Source: Pseudooceanicola spongiae (GTDB lineage Bacteria; Pseudomonadota; Alphaproteobacteria; Rhodobacterales; Rhodobacteraceae). From it: a DNA stretch of 64,000 nucleotides. The notes below the pieces were generated by a model. The model did not search any database. It saw only the letters and a program-made list of their open reading frames with translations, and had not been told where the DNA came from. How positions within the stretch are numbered: position 1 is the first letter of the stretch; the number at the start of each line of letters is the position of its first letter. Below are positions 55,535 to 64,000 of the stretch, in pieces. A program made the translations under genes and the position numbers. The stretch spans positions 232,501-296,500 of the forward strand of contig NZ_CP045201.1 of NCBI RefSeq assembly GCF_014899185.1, written 5' to 3'.

Positions 55535-56587
55535 ATGAGCGAACACCGCCTTGTTGTCAGGATCTCCGCTGATCCACCCGCGCGTCTTGATAAAGCGCTT
55601 TCCCGTGATGTTCCAGAGGAGGCGGCGCTGTCGCGCACCCGCCTGGCCCGTCTGATCGCCGATGGTCAGGTGCAGCGCGATGGCGCCCCCCTGACCGACC
55701 CCAAGGCCAAAGTGGCCGAAGGGGATCTGATCGAGATTGCCGTGCCGCAAGCCACCGATGTCGAAACGGTGGCCGAGGTGATCCCGCTCAGCGTGATCTA
55801 TGAGGACGAGCAGCTGATCGTGATCGACAAGCCTGCAGGCATGGTCGTGCATCCCGCGCCCGGCTCTCCCTCGGGCACGCTGGTCAACGCCCTCCTGGCG
55901 CATTGTGGTGATAGTCTTTCGGGGATCGGGGGCGAAAAGCGCCCCGGGATTGTGCACCGCATCGACAAGGAAACCTCTGGCCTGCTGGTCGTCGCGAAAA
56001 GTGACCGCGCCCACCACGCCCTTGCCGCCCAGTTCGAGGCGCACACGGCCGAGCGCGCCTACCTCGCCCTTTGCCACGGCGTTCCGGATGCGGGCGATCC
56101 GCGTCTGCGCGGTATCCGCGGCACCTCGTTCGAGCCGGGCAATGTACTGAAGATCACCACTCAGCTTGGGCGCCATCGCACGGACCGGCAGAAGCAGGCG
56201 GTCAGTTTTGACAGTGGCCGCCACGCCATCACCCGGGCGCGTCTGTTGCACAGCTTCGGCACGCCGCCGTCGATGGCGCTGATCGAGTGCCGTCTGGAGA
56301 CCGGGCGCACCCACCAGATCCGTGTTCATATGGCCCATGCTGGGCATGCGCTGATCGGCGATCCGGTCTATGGGGGCGGTCGTCGTCGCGCCTCTCCCAC
56401 CGCCCTTGGGGTTTCGGCAGCTGCAGCTGTTGATGGCTTCAGACGACAGGCCCTGCATGCCGCCACGCTTGGTTTCGTACATCCTACCACCGACGAATGG
56501 CTCAGCTTTTCTGCGCCGCTGCCCGATGACATGGTCGCGCTGATCCATGCGCTGCCCGGCGGCGTGGATCTGGACATTCAGAACTGA
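55535..56587 (+). CDS. rluD: 23S rRNA pseudouridine synthase, RluA family (RluD-like)
   Basis: The 350-residue enzyme has an N-terminal S4 RNA-binding domain (RLDKALSRDV, SRTRLARLIADGQV) followed by the pseudouridine synthase domain. The catalytic aspartate is in GIVHRIDKETSGLLV near residue 143. LETGRTHQIRVH and IGDPVYGG are further family signatures. It modifies uridines in helix 69 of 23S rRNA or a related site. The RluD label follows from the domain plan, and RluA/RluC specificity is not excluded. Confidence 0.88.
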   Translation: MSEHRLVVRISADPPARLDKALSRDVPEEAALSRTRLARLIADGQVQRDGAPLTDPKAKVAEGDLIEIAVPQATDVETVAEVIPLSVIYEDEQLIVIDKPAGMVVHPAPGSPSGTLVNALLAHCGDSLSGIGGEKRPGIVHRIDKETSGLLVVAKSDRAHHALAAQFEAHTAERAYLALCHGVPDAGDPRLRGIRGTSFEPGNVLKITTQLGRHRTDRQKQAVSFDSGRHAITRARLLHSFGTPPSMALIECRLETGRTHQIRVHMAHAGHALIGDPVYGGGRRRASPTALGVSAAAAVDGFRRQALHAATLGFVHPTTDEWLSFSAPLPDDMVALIHALPGGVDLDIQN

Positions 56588-56592
56588 TTGTA

Positions 56593-56624
56593 CCCGGTGC
56601 CGGCCCATGCGGACTGGCACCGGG
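56593..56624. terminator. Hairpin after rluD
   Basis: CCCGGTGCC (56593-56601) pairs with GGCACCGGG (56616-56624), 5 nt after the rluD stop. A T-tract is absent, so it is a weak or factor-dependent terminator. Confidence 0.5.
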
Positions 56625-56856
56625 AGACATGGTTGCGACATCACTTTCCCCAAATTTGAGGCGTCGATCATGCAGATATGCGTGTTTCGGCAAAAATGGA
56701 CCGACCCATGTGCGTGCATGCAGGGGCGGTTTACCTTGCTGCACCCCGGTGCGAGGGGATACCCGGTTGAGAACAAACCGGCGTGATGCACTGAAATCTT
56801 CGGATCTTTTTGAGACAGAAAACGTAAACCCTTCGTTAAAGTAACTGTGTCAGATG

Positions 56857-56885
56857 CTTGAACGCATCGTGCAACACGCCTATTT
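56857..56885 (+). promoter_or_regulatory. Heat-shock (RpoH-type) promoter of rpoH
   Basis: CTTG (56857-56860), an 18-nt spacer, then CCTATTT (56879-56885) matches the alphaproteobacterial sigma-32 consensus (CTTG-N17/18-CYTATNT). It lies about 50 nt before the TTG start of rpoH, suggesting autoregulation. Confidence 0.7.
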
Positions 56886-56934
56886 AGATGTTAAGCTCAT
56901 TTACATGGGCAGAAAAGCAGGGGAAGGATCACAC

Positions 56935-57831
56935 TTGAGCAATTATTCCACACTCCCGGCGCCGACTCCCGAAGGTGGCCTCAACCGTTACATGCAGGAA
57001 ATCCGGAAGTTTCCGATGTTGGAGCCGGAGCAGGAATACATGCTGGCCAAACGGTGGGTCGAAGATCAGGATACGGTCGCGGCGCACAAGCTGGTCACAT
57101 CTCACCTGCGCCTCGCGGCGAAGATCGCTATGGGCTATCGCGGTTATGGCCTTCCCCAGGCCGAGGTGATCTCCGAAGCGAATGTTGGTCTGATGCAGGC
57201 GGTCAAGCGGTTTGACCCCGAAAAAGGGTTCCGGCTTTCGACCTATGCCATGTGGTGGATCCGCGCCTCGATCCAGGAATACATCCTGAGGTCGTGGTCG
57301 CTGGTGAAACTGGGCACGACATCGGCGCAGAAAAAGCTGTTCTTCAATCTTCGCAAGGCCAAGTCCCGCATCGGTGCGCTGGAAGAGGGCGACCTGCGCC
57401 CTGAAAACGTCAAGCAAATTGCCAATGACCTCGGGGTGACCGAGGCCGAGGTGATCTCAATGAACCGGCGGATGTCGGGGGGCGATGCCTCACTGAACGC
57501 GACGGTGGGCAGTGACGGCGACAGCACGATGCAGTGGCAGGATTGGCTGGAGGACGAAGATGCCGACCAGGCCGCCGACTACGAGGCCCGCGACGAGATG
57601 ACCGCACGGCGTGAGCTGCTGGCAGAGGCGATGGAAGTCCTCAACGATCGTGAGAAGGACATCCTGACGCAGCGCCGCCTGTCCGAGGAAACCGTGACTC
57701 TGGAAGATCTCAGCGCCGCCTATGACGTCAGCCGCGAACGCATCCGCCAGATTGAGGTGCGCGCCTTTGAAAAGCTGCAGACCCGTATGCGCGAGCTGGC
57801 GCAGGAAAAGGGTATGATGGCCACGGCCTGA
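56935..57831 (+). CDS. rpoH: RNA polymerase heat-shock sigma factor RpoH
   Basis: The TTG at 56935 after GGAAGGA gives 298 residues beginning MSNYSTLPAPTPEGGLNRYM, which matches known alphaproteobacterial RpoH N termini. The in-frame ATG at 56905 lies within the leader. Sigma region 2 has LISEANVGLMQAVKRFDP-like spacing and YAMWWIRASIQEYI. The RpoH box QKKLFFNLRKAK is intact. Region 4.2 has DVSRERIRQIEVRAFEKL. It directs heat-shock transcription, probably including its own. Confidence 0.95.
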   Translation: MSNYSTLPAPTPEGGLNRYMQEIRKFPMLEPEQEYMLAKRWVEDQDTVAAHKLVTSHLRLAAKIAMGYRGYGLPQAEVISEANVGLMQAVKRFDPEKGFRLSTYAMWWIRASIQEYILRSWSLVKLGTTSAQKKLFFNLRKAKSRIGALEEGDLRPENVKQIANDLGVTEAEVISMNRRMSGGDASLNATVGSDGDSTMQWQDWLEDEDADQAADYEARDEMTARRELLAEAMEVLNDREKDILTQRRLSEETVTLEDLSAAYDVSRERIRQIEVRAFEKLQTRMRELAQEKGMMATA

Positions 57832-57856
57832 CCCGACGCCATGTTGCCCGATCGCA

Positions 57857-57896
57857 ATTTGCACCGACCCTGATCTAGGCATGGGTCGGTGCAAAT
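57857..57896. repeat. Perfect 14-bp hairpin downstream of rpoH
   Basis: ATTTGCACCGACCC (57857-57870) is exactly complementary to 57883-57896 with a 12-nt loop. It stands directly before the true terminator and has no T-tract, so it may stabilise the rpoH mRNA end or be a protein site. Confidence 0.75.
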
Positions 57897-57912
57897 GAGT
57901 TCCGCTGCAGTC

Positions 57913-57937
57913 CCCGCCCTTGGGCGGGTTTTCTTTT
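57913..57937 (+). terminator. Intrinsic terminator of rpoH
   Basis: The stem CCCGCCC/GGGCGGG is followed by TTTTCTTTT, 80 nt after the rpoH stop codon. Confidence 0.8.
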
Positions 57938-57980
57938 GCGCAGCGCTTGGCTAGGCTTTCCCGAAATTGGAGGGACAGTC

Positions 57981-58952
57981 ATGCGTGATTTCAAACCGGT
58001 CCGCTGGGGTATCCTTGGGGCCTCGAACTTTGCCCTCAAGCATATGGCACCTGCCATCGTGGCGGCGCGCAATGCTGAGGTGACAGCCATTGCCTCAAGC
58101 TCGGCCGACAAGGTGCTGCCGTTTCGTGACATCGCGCCTGGCTTGCGTCACCATACGGAATATGAGGCATTGCTGGCGGATCCTGCGATCGATGCGGTCT
58201 ACATCCCTCTGCCCAACCATCTGCACGTCGAATGGAGTGAAAAGGCACTGCGCGCGGGTAAGGCCGTGCTGTGCGAAAAGCCGATGGCGCTTTCGGCGGG
58301 CGACTTCGACAGGCTGATCGCGGCGCGCAATGAGACAGGGCTGCTGATCTCAGAGGCCTTCATGATCGTGCATCATCCGCAGTGGCAGCGCGTCAAGGAG
58401 CTGCTGTCGCAGGGCCTGGCGGGGGATCTGTGGCATGTGAACGCCGCTTTCTCCTACAACAACCGAGATTCAGGGAATATCCGCAACAAGGCGGAGACCG
58501 GCGGCGGCGGCCTGCGCGATATCGGGGTTTACACCTTCGGGTCTGTGAGATTTGCGACGGCGGCCGAGCCGCTGGAGATGACGCATGCCCATCTGCGTCT
58601 GGAGCATGGGGTGGATGTCTTTGCCGAGGTCGGCTTCGAGTTCCCGGGCTTTACCTATCAGTCGATGACGGGCATCCGCATGGCCACCCGTCAGGAGGTG
58701 CATTTTCATGGCAGCCTGGCGGTGATCTCCGTGACATGCCCGTTCAACGCCAATGTGTTCGACATTGCCGAGATCCGCATCTCCTACCCCAACCAGACGG
58801 TCGTGACAGAACGCTTTCCTGCGGTGAACCAGTATGTCCTGCAGGTGGAGACTTTTGGCGCCGCGCTGCGAGGCGATGCAGAATGGCCATGGTCGCTTGA
58901 GGATGCCCGCGGCACGCAGGCAATGATCGATAGCGTGCTGGCGGCTGAATAG
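57981..58952 (+). CDS. Gfo/Idh/MocA-family oxidoreductase
   Basis: From ATG 57981 after GGAGGGA the product has 323 residues. The N-terminal Rossmann fold has GILGASNFALKH. LPNHLHVEW and CEKPMAL carry the family's EKP motif, with lysine near residue 96. The C-terminal alpha/beta domain has AETGGGGLRDIGVYT. It is an NAD(P)-dependent dehydrogenase of a sugar, polyol or inositol-like substrate; the neighbours do not indicate which. Confidence 0.87.
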   Translation: MRDFKPVRWGILGASNFALKHMAPAIVAARNAEVTAIASSSADKVLPFRDIAPGLRHHTEYEALLADPAIDAVYIPLPNHLHVEWSEKALRAGKAVLCEKPMALSAGDFDRLIAARNETGLLISEAFMIVHHPQWQRVKELLSQGLAGDLWHVNAAFSYNNRDSGNIRNKAETGGGGLRDIGVYTFGSVRFATAAEPLEMTHAHLRLEHGVDVFAEVGFEFPGFTYQSMTGIRMATRQEVHFHGSLAVISVTCPFNANVFDIAEIRISYPNQTVVTERFPAVNQYVLQVETFGAALRGDAEWPWSLEDARGTQAMIDSVLAAE

Positions 58953-58955
58953 CTC

Positions 58956-59258
58956 TCAGTGGTCCGGGGGTGGTCCCCGCAAGGGGCTGCCCACAGGTTG
59001 CCTGCGCTGCATACGGGCCCGCAGCCAGCGCACATCCATGGCAATCAGGGCGACGCCAAGCGGCAACATCCAGAAGCCAAGGATCGGCAGAAACCCCAGA
59101 ATTCCACCAATGCACAGCAGAATTCCGAGTGGCAGCCGAAACCCGTTCGGGACGCTGCGGCGGATGCGGACAAGCATCCGCCGCAGACGTACCCGGATCG
59201 AGTGACGGATCGTCGGAGCCTTGCCTGGCTCAGTCTTCCATCGCCTCAAGTTCATCAA
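58956..59258 (-). CDS. Small membrane protein, PGPGW-like
   Basis: The frame has 100 codons; ATG 59258 or 59255 overlaps the pepF end by about 29 nt, and an internal ATG at 59177 is another option. A basic N-terminal half precedes one or two hydrophobic segments (LPLGILLCIGGILGFLPILG and FWMLPLGVALIAMDV). A basic tail follows. It resembles small putative inner-membrane PGPGW-type proteins. It is co-transcribed with pepF; the function is unknown. Confidence 0.65.
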   Translation of the reverse strand: MMNLRRWKTEPGKAPTIRHSIRVRLRRMLVRIRRSVPNGFRLPLGILLCIGGILGFLPILGFWMLPLGVALIAMDVRWLRARMQRRQPVGSPLRGPPPDH

Positions 59259-61071
59259 TGAACCCTTCGATCATCGACAGTCCCTTGTCCCAGAAGGCCG
59301 GATCCGAGGCATCCAGGCCGAAGGGGGCGAGCAGTTCCTTGTGGTGCTTGGAGCCACCGGCTTTCAGCATGTCGAAGTACTTCTCCTGGAAACCCTCGGG
59401 CTGCTCTTCGTAGACGGCGTAAAGGGCGTTCACGAGACCATCGCCGAAGGCATAGGCGTAGACGTAGAAGGGCGAGTGGATGAAGTGCGGGATGTAGGCC
59501 CAGAAGGTCTCGTATCCTTCCATGAAGTCAAAGCACGGCCCCAGACTCTCGGCCTGGACTGACATCCAGAGGGCATTGATATCCTCGGGCGTCAGTTCGC
59601 CGCTGCGACGGGCGTCGTGCAGTTTGCATTCGAAGTCATAAAAGGCGATCTGGCGCACGACCGTGTTGATCATGTCCTCGACCTTGCCGGCGAGCATGGT
59701 CTTGCGTTCGGCTTTGGTCTGGGCCTTTTCCAACATGGCGCGGAAGGTCAGCATCTCGCCGAAGACACTGGCTGTTTCGGCCAGCGTCAGGGGGGTGGAG
59801 GACAGCATCTCGCCTTGCCCGGCCGCCAGAACCTGGTGCACGCCATGGCCCAGCTCGTGCGCAAGGGTCATCACGTCGCGCGGTTTGCCAAGGTAGTTCA
59901 GCATGACGTAGGGGTGCACTTCGGTGACGGTCGGATGCGCGAAGGCACCGGGCGCCTTGCCGGGTTTGACGGCCGCGTCGATCCAGCCCTTGTCGAAGAA
60001 AGGCTCGGCAATGTCGGCCATCTTCGGGGAAAAGCCGCCATAGGCGCCCATCACCGTCTCACGCGCCTCGTCCCAGCCGACGACGCGCTGGTCTTCGCTG
60101 GGCAGAGGGGCGTTGCGATCCCAGACCTGCATGCGATCAAGGCCAAGCCATTTGCGCTTCAGCTCATAATAGCGATGGCTGAGGCGGGGATAGGCGGCGA
60201 CAACGGCGTTGCGCAGCGCCTCGACGACCTCGGGTTCAACATGGTTCGACAAGTGACGCGACATCTGCGGGTTCGGCATGCCACGCCAGCGGTCCATGAC
60301 CTCTTTTTCCTTGGCCTGCGTGTTGTGGACGCGGGCAAAGGTGCGCAGGTTGTCGGACAAAACGCGGGCGATCTCGCGGGCGGCGGACTCGCGCGTATCG
60401 CGGTTGTAGTCGGTTAGCAGGGTGAGCGTGCTTTCGATGTTCAGCTCATCTTCGCCGACATAGAAGCGCAGACCCGCGATTGTCTCATCGAACAGACGTT
60501 CCCAGGCGTCGCCGACGACGCCGAGATCGTGCAGGAAGCGCTCCAGCTCGTCTGACAACTGATAGGGTTTCATCGCACGGATGCGATCGAACACGGGTTT
60601 GTAGCGGCCAAGCGCTGCGTTTTCAGCGAAAAGTGTGTCGAGGTAGTGATCGGGCAGGCGGTTCAGCTCCAGCGTGAAGAAGACCAGCGGGGTGGTGTAG
60701 GTGGTCACCTTGTCCTGCATGTCGGACATGAACTTGGCCCGGTCGCCTGCTGTGGTCAGCTGGTAGTACCGCAGGCCTGCATAGGACATGATCCGGCCCG
60801 CAACAGACTGAATGCGCTCGTTGCGTATCACGCAGTCGAGGAACCCATCGGCATCGAGATTGCCCAGCTTGCCCTCGTAATCGGTGGCAAAACTGCGGCA
60901 GGCCTCCTCCAGCCAGTCCAGATCCCGTTTCAGCTCGGGCGCATCGGGGGCGGCGTAGAGATCGCTCAGATCCCATTCCGGCAGTTTCCCGAGCGGCGTG
61001 CCGTCCTCGGACAGCGCAGTGGCATCGCGGACAGGAAAGGGCAGGGACAGGGGCGTGTGCATGGGTCGCAT
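59230..61071 (-). CDS. pepF: Oligoendopeptidase F
   Basis: This 613-residue M3-family zinc metallopeptidase has the catalytic HELGH in LAHELGHGVHQV near residue 405. The third ligand lies in the TLAETASVFGE segment. GGAGG stands just before the ATG at 61071. Length and architecture match the M3B oligoendopeptidase F group, which cleaves short peptides in the cytoplasm. Confidence 0.95.
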   Translation of the reverse strand: MRPMHTPLSLPFPVRDATALSEDGTPLGKLPEWDLSDLYAAPDAPELKRDLDWLEEACRSFATDYEGKLGNLDADGFLDCVIRNERIQSVAGRIMSYAGLRYYQLTTAGDRAKFMSDMQDKVTTYTTPLVFFTLELNRLPDHYLDTLFAENAALGRYKPVFDRIRAMKPYQLSDELERFLHDLGVVGDAWERLFDETIAGLRFYVGEDELNIESTLTLLTDYNRDTRESAAREIARVLSDNLRTFARVHNTQAKEKEVMDRWRGMPNPQMSRHLSNHVEPEVVEALRNAVVAAYPRLSHRYYELKRKWLGLDRMQVWDRNAPLPSEDQRVVGWDEARETVMGAYGGFSPKMADIAEPFFDKGWIDAAVKPGKAPGAFAHPTVTEVHPYVMLNYLGKPRDVMTLAHELGHGVHQVLAAGQGEMLSSTPLTLAETASVFGEMLTFRAMLEKAQTKAERKTMLAGKVEDMINTVVRQIAFYDFECKLHDARRSGELTPEDINALWMSVQAESLGPCFDFMEGYETFWAYIPHFIHSPFYVYAYAFGDGLVNALYAVYEEQPEGFQEKYFDMLKAGGSKHHKELLAPFGLDASDPAFWDKGLSMIEGFIDELEAMED

Positions 61072-61198
61072 GGATCCTCCAGGGGATTTCGTTCCGGCTT
61101 CTGGACATAGGCCGTAGTGGTCGGTTCAACAAGGTTTGCGGCTTGCCTTTGCATTGACCATGGCTGACTTTGCAGGGAAATGGAACGAGGAGACGACC

Positions 61199-62026
61199 AT
61201 GAAATACCTTCGTTATGGCGAGATTGGGGCAGAAAAACCGGGCGTTTTGGATGCCGAAGGACGGCTGCGCGATCTCTCGGGGGTCGTTGACGATCTTTCT
61301 GGGGCAACTCTTGGCGCATTGCCGCAGGTCGACCCGGAGACGCTGCCTCTGGTCGAGGGGGCACCACGCCTTGGGGTGCCGGTCGCAGGGATTGGCAAGA
61401 TCGTCTGCATCGGCCTGAACTATTCGGATCACGCGGCCGAGGCGGGCATGGCTGAGCCTGAGGAGCCGATCGTCTTCATGAAGGCAACCTCGGCGCTGTC
61501 GGGCCCCAATGATCCGGTGCGCCTGCCGCGTGGCGCGCTGAAAGGCGACTGGGAGGTCGAGCTGGGCGTCGTCATCGGCAAGACCGCGAAGTATGTTTCC
61601 GAGGCCGATGCGCTGAATTATGTGGCGGGCTATACCATCGTCAATGACGTGTCTGAGCGTGCCTTTCAGATTGAGCGTGGCGGCCAGTGGACCAAGGGCA
61701 AGAGCAGCGACACCTTCGGTCCCATCGGTCCCTGGCTTGTGACACCGGACGAAATCGGCGACCCGCAGACCCTGGCCCTCAGTCTTGATCTGAACGGAGA
61801 GCGGGCACAGCGGGGTTCGACGTCATCAATGATTTTCACAGTCGCGCAGATCATCTCTTATCTCAGCCAGATGATGAGCCTGCAGCCCGGCGATGTGATT
61901 GCCACTGGTACGCCGCCGGGTGTCGGCATGGGTATGAAGCCGCAGCGCTTTCTGAAAGCCGGCGATGTCATGGAGCTGAGGATCGATGGCCTTGGTGTTC
62001 AGCGTCAGCCCGTCTTGCAGGACTGA
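61199..62026 (+). CDS. Fumarylacetoacetate hydrolase-family protein
   Basis: From ATG 61199 after GAGGAGA the product has 275 residues. FAH-domain features are CIGLNYSDHAAE, FMKATSALSGPNDPV, GDWEVELGVVIG (metal-binding glutamate) and VNDVSERAFQ. TGTPPGVGMGMKP is the usual C-terminal signature. Relatives include ureidoglycolate lyase, acylpyruvase and 2-keto-pentenoate hydratases. Substrate assignment is not possible here, though ureidoglycolate lyase is common among close homologues. Confidence 0.88.
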   Translation: MKYLRYGEIGAEKPGVLDAEGRLRDLSGVVDDLSGATLGALPQVDPETLPLVEGAPRLGVPVAGIGKIVCIGLNYSDHAAEAGMAEPEEPIVFMKATSALSGPNDPVRLPRGALKGDWEVELGVVIGKTAKYVSEADALNYVAGYTIVNDVSERAFQIERGGQWTKGKSSDTFGPIGPWLVTPDEIGDPQTLALSLDLNGERAQRGSTSSMIFTVAQIISYLSQMMSLQPGDVIATGTPPGVGMGMKPQRFLKAGDVMELRIDGLGVQRQPVLQD

Positions 62027-62038
62027 AGGCAGTTTTCG

Positions 62039-62070
62039 CGCCCCAGGCCTACGGCGCAGGCCTTGGGGCG
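62039..62070. terminator. Hairpin between convergent genes
   Basis: CGCCCCAGGCC pairs with GGCCTTGGGGCG with a one-base bulge. It lies between the FAH-family gene and the alpha/beta hydrolase gene, and could act in both directions. Confidence 0.6.
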
Positions 62071-62089
62071 TTGTCGTCCGTGTCACACC

Positions 62090-63043
62090 TCAGCCAGGTT
62101 TCCTGGTCCCAAGTTGGGCATTGAAATGCGCCGCACAGGTTTCAAAACAGAAGGCACGCACCTGCGGACTTTCCATCATGACCTCGTGGCGCGCGCCCTC
62201 AACCAGTTCTAGGTGTCCCTGTGGCCAGCGTACCATGCGGCTTCGGATGCTTTGCGGTGACACGATCGCCTCGTCCCCGCCCAGAAATGTCACGCAGGGG
62301 GTGGCGGGCGACGGCATTCCATTCAGGCGGCGCATTTCCACCAGCGCCTCATGGAGCCATGTCATCGTTGGACCGCCGATGTTGAGGTCCGGATGGGCGC
62401 GGGCCTGCGTTTGCATATAGTCGTACATCCCGGAATCGCTCGTCAGCTTGTTCGCGGCAAAAAGCTCATGCAGGACATAGGCGTCGGCATTTGTACCAGG
62501 TGCGAGGGTTTCACCGCGCCCCAGATACTCGGACGCGCTGCTGAGCATCCACGCCACGGGTTTGATCAGAAGCGGCAGGTGCAGGCCCCACATAGGCGCT
62601 GTAAACGCTGCGGCTTTTACAGGCAGCTTGCGGTGCAGGGCGCGCAGTCCGATCGCTCCACCCATCGAGTGCGCCAGCAGAAATAAAGGCCCCTCAATTC
62701 CCAGTTTGGGTAGCGCGGCCAGCACGGTATCGACGTCTTTCTGGTAGTCGCTGAACTTTGCCACGTGGCCGAGGGCTGGATCACCTGCCACCCGGTCTGC
62801 GAGACCTTGTCCCCGCCAGTCGATCGCGAGGGTACGATAGCCATGCGCCGCAAAATCGCGCGCCGCACGGCCGTATTTCTCGACATATTCCGTACGACCT
62901 GGGAACAGCAGGACTGTCCCCTTGGCACCCTCAAGCGGCCAGTCGCCCAGGCGAATCCGGACGCCATCGGCGGTGGTCAGCCAAAATGCGCGCCCGCCCG
63001 CAGGGCCATCGTCGACATCGGAATAAAACGGCGCCTGATCCAT
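62090..63043 (-). CDS. Alpha/beta hydrolase (lysophospholipase-like)
   Basis: The 317-residue protein has FPGRTEYVEKYG, DWRGQGLADR and the nucleophile elbow AHSMGG near residue 125. A late aspartate (FLGGDEAIV) and histidine (GARHEVMME) complete the triad. This combination is typical of PldB/monoacylglycerol lipase-like serine hydrolases. There is no signal peptide, so it is cytoplasmic or membrane-peripheral. Confidence 0.87.
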   Translation of the reverse strand: MDQAPFYSDVDDGPAGGRAFWLTTADGVRIRLGDWPLEGAKGTVLLFPGRTEYVEKYGRAARDFAAHGYRTLAIDWRGQGLADRVAGDPALGHVAKFSDYQKDVDTVLAALPKLGIEGPLFLLAHSMGGAIGLRALHRKLPVKAAAFTAPMWGLHLPLLIKPVAWMLSSASEYLGRGETLAPGTNADAYVLHELFAANKLTSDSGMYDYMQTQARAHPDLNIGGPTMTWLHEALVEMRRLNGMPSPATPCVTFLGGDEAIVSPQSIRSRMVRWPQGHLELVEGARHEVMMESPQVRAFCFETCAAHFNAQLGTRKPG

Positions 63044-63093
63044 CGAATGCTCCTGAAACCTGTGGAGGCCGGCCCCGGTCGTCTGTGGCGACG

Positions 63094-63390
63094 TCAGGAC
63101 AATGCAGACGCGAGTTGCATTGCCTTACCCATGTCGCCGTCAACGCTGAGTTTGCCGGTCATGAAGGCAGATGTAGGGTTAAGATCCCCTGAAAGTATGT
63201 CTTGAAAGGTGTCGGGGGCTGCGGTCAGGGTCACTTCTGCATCTTCGTCGGCTGTGGCTGCACGCGCGCCGTCACCGTCGACGATAATATCACCTTCGCC
63301 TTCGATGACAAATTTCGCTGTGCCATCAATGCCTTCGCCGCCCAGCTTTTCATTCAAAGCGGCCACGGCTGCTGTAATCACGTCGCTCAT
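63094..63390 (-). CDS. SCP2 sterol-carrier-domain protein
   Basis: The 98-residue, strongly acidic protein consists of a single SCP2-like domain (AKFVIEGEGDIIVDGDG, then SGDLNPTSAFMTGKLSVDGD). Such small proteins bind lipids or acyl-CoA. It lies 50 nt upstream of the alpha/beta hydrolase gene on the same strand, so the two may be co-expressed for lipid handling. Confidence 0.88.
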   Translation of the reverse strand: MSDVITAAVAALNEKLGGEGIDGTAKFVIEGEGDIIVDGDGARAATADEDAEVTLTAAPDTFQDILSGDLNPTSAFMTGKLSVDGDMGKAMQLASALS

Positions 63391-63475
63391 TTTGCGCCTT
63401 CCATCAAATTTAAGTAATCTGGGCTAACAATCCCGGTGACTCACGATACACTCGAAATAAGTTATGGGCGCCACA

Positions 63476-64000
63476 ATGTCATATCGCAAACTTGCCATCG
63501 CGGCATTTGCCGCAGCGTCACTTTTGATGCTTCCGAGTCTGGGGGTAGCAGAGGAGTCTGTCGCGTCGCTGCTTGAAGAGCTTAAAGGCGCTGACGCGGT
63601 CGAAGGTCAGAAGATAGGGCGCGAGCTGGATCTGATATGGTCGCGCTCGGGATCCCCGACGATGGACCTCTTGTTGCGACGCGGCCGCGATGCAATGGAG
63701 GCCGGTGAACTGGAAGTCGCTGTGGGGCATCTTTCGGCACTCACGGATCATGCCCCTGATTTTGCTGAAGGCTGGCATCTGCGGGCAAAGGTGTTTTTCC
63801 GTGAGGAAGAATTCGGTCTGGCCCTCGCCGATCTGCAGCAGGCCGTTGCCCTGAACCCCTACAACTTTCAGGCGGTCTATGGCATGGCGCTCATCCTGGA
63901 ACAGACCGGACGTATACCCGCGGCTTTGCGGGGCTATCAGGCGGTCCTTAATGTCTTCCCTGAGCATGAAGAAGCCAAGGCCGGCCGTGATCGACTTGCA
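63476..64000 (+). CDS. Secreted TPR protein, 5' part (runs off window)
   Basis: The open frame from ATG 63476 (ATG 63464 is out of frame) continues to the window edge without a stop, giving 175 codons. A Sec signal peptide is clear (LAIAAFAAASLLMLPSLGVA). TPR-like helices follow: AMEAGELEVAVGHLSALTDHA, then FREEEFGLALADLQQAVALN and YGMALILEQTGRIPAALRGY. Similar periplasmic TPR proteins are common in Rhodobacterales. The 3' end lies outside the window. Confidence 0.85.
   Translation, partial: MSYRKLAIAAFAAASLLMLPSLGVAEESVASLLEELKGADAVEGQKIGRELDLIWSRSGSPTMDLLLRRGRDAMEAGELEVAVGHLSALTDHAPDFAEGWHLRAKVFFREEEFGLALADLQQAVALNPYNFQAVYGMALILEQTGRIPAALRGYQAVLNVFPEHEEAKAGRDRLA

Overview
The window looks like a chromosomal segment of a GC-rich alphaproteobacterium, most probably Rhodobacterales (Roseobacter/Rhodobacter relatives). 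The clues are: an rrn operon end of alphaproteobacterial type; an RpoH gene preceded by a CTTG-N18-CCTATTT heat-shock promoter and next to rluD and a small DUF6476-like membrane protein; a bcsN-bcsA-bcsB-bcsZ cellulose operon lacking a full-length BcsC; and many operons coupled by ATGA overlaps. I see no prophage, IS element, CRISPR array or tRNA gene. Genus cannot be fixed from the sequence alone.

Layout. 1-1860: 3' part of a 23S rRNA gene, the 5S gene and a strong terminator. 1861-3149: about 1.3 kb without a convincing gene. 3150-5748: two overlapping GTPase genes, one with a DUF697-like tail and one membrane anchored. 5795-12775 (minus strand): an operon for a TRAP transporter (dctP-Q-M), class 1B dihydroorotate dehydrogenase (pyrK, pyrD), an M20 carbamoylase-type amidohydrolase, an orotate phosphoribosyltransferase (pyrE) and a small protein. 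12928-13809: an XRE-family regulator. 14188-19448 (plus strand): an NMT1/THI5-type ABC transporter whose operon also encodes a uridine phosphorylase and phosphopentomutase (deoB). 19555-22211: a second, compact ABC operon. 22286-24718: membrane PQQ glucose-type dehydrogenase.

24932-43277 is a cyclic-di-GMP/cellulose block: two GGEEF diguanylate cyclases, a GAF-PAS-GGDEF-EAL protein with a dead GGDEF site and an intact EAL site, a cellulose operon (bcsN, bcsA, bcsB, bcsZ, a TPR protein, a lipoprotein, a predicted outer-membrane barrel) and a duplicated-PAS diguanylate cyclase. 43284-48875 is a LysR-controlled cluster combining rutB, rutC and rutD with an ABC transporter but without rutA, rutE, rutF or rutG in the window. 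49060-54234: a cupin, a PaoABC-like molybdenum hydroxylase and a divergent TetR regulator with a perfect palindrome between them. 54356-64000: ordinary chromosomal genes (SHOCT protein, rluD, rpoH, a Gfo/Idh/MocA oxidoreductase, pepF, a FAH-family hydrolase, an alpha/beta hydrolase, an SCP2 protein and the start of a secreted TPR protein).

Three separate loci handle pyrimidines: TRAP-pyrKD-M20-pyrE, the ABC-uridine phosphorylase-deoB operon, and the rutBCD-ABC cluster. The first two flank one XRE regulator. They carry the same 20-nt motif (13 of 20 positions identical) at almost the same distance (72 and 71 nt) from the first start codon, which suggests one regulon for scavenging orotate-like compounds and uridine. 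A second unexplained pattern is a set of 11-bp-phased CGGTA/TACCG repeats found almost identically after the rrn operon (about 1909-1951) and before the cupin gene (about 48918-48950).
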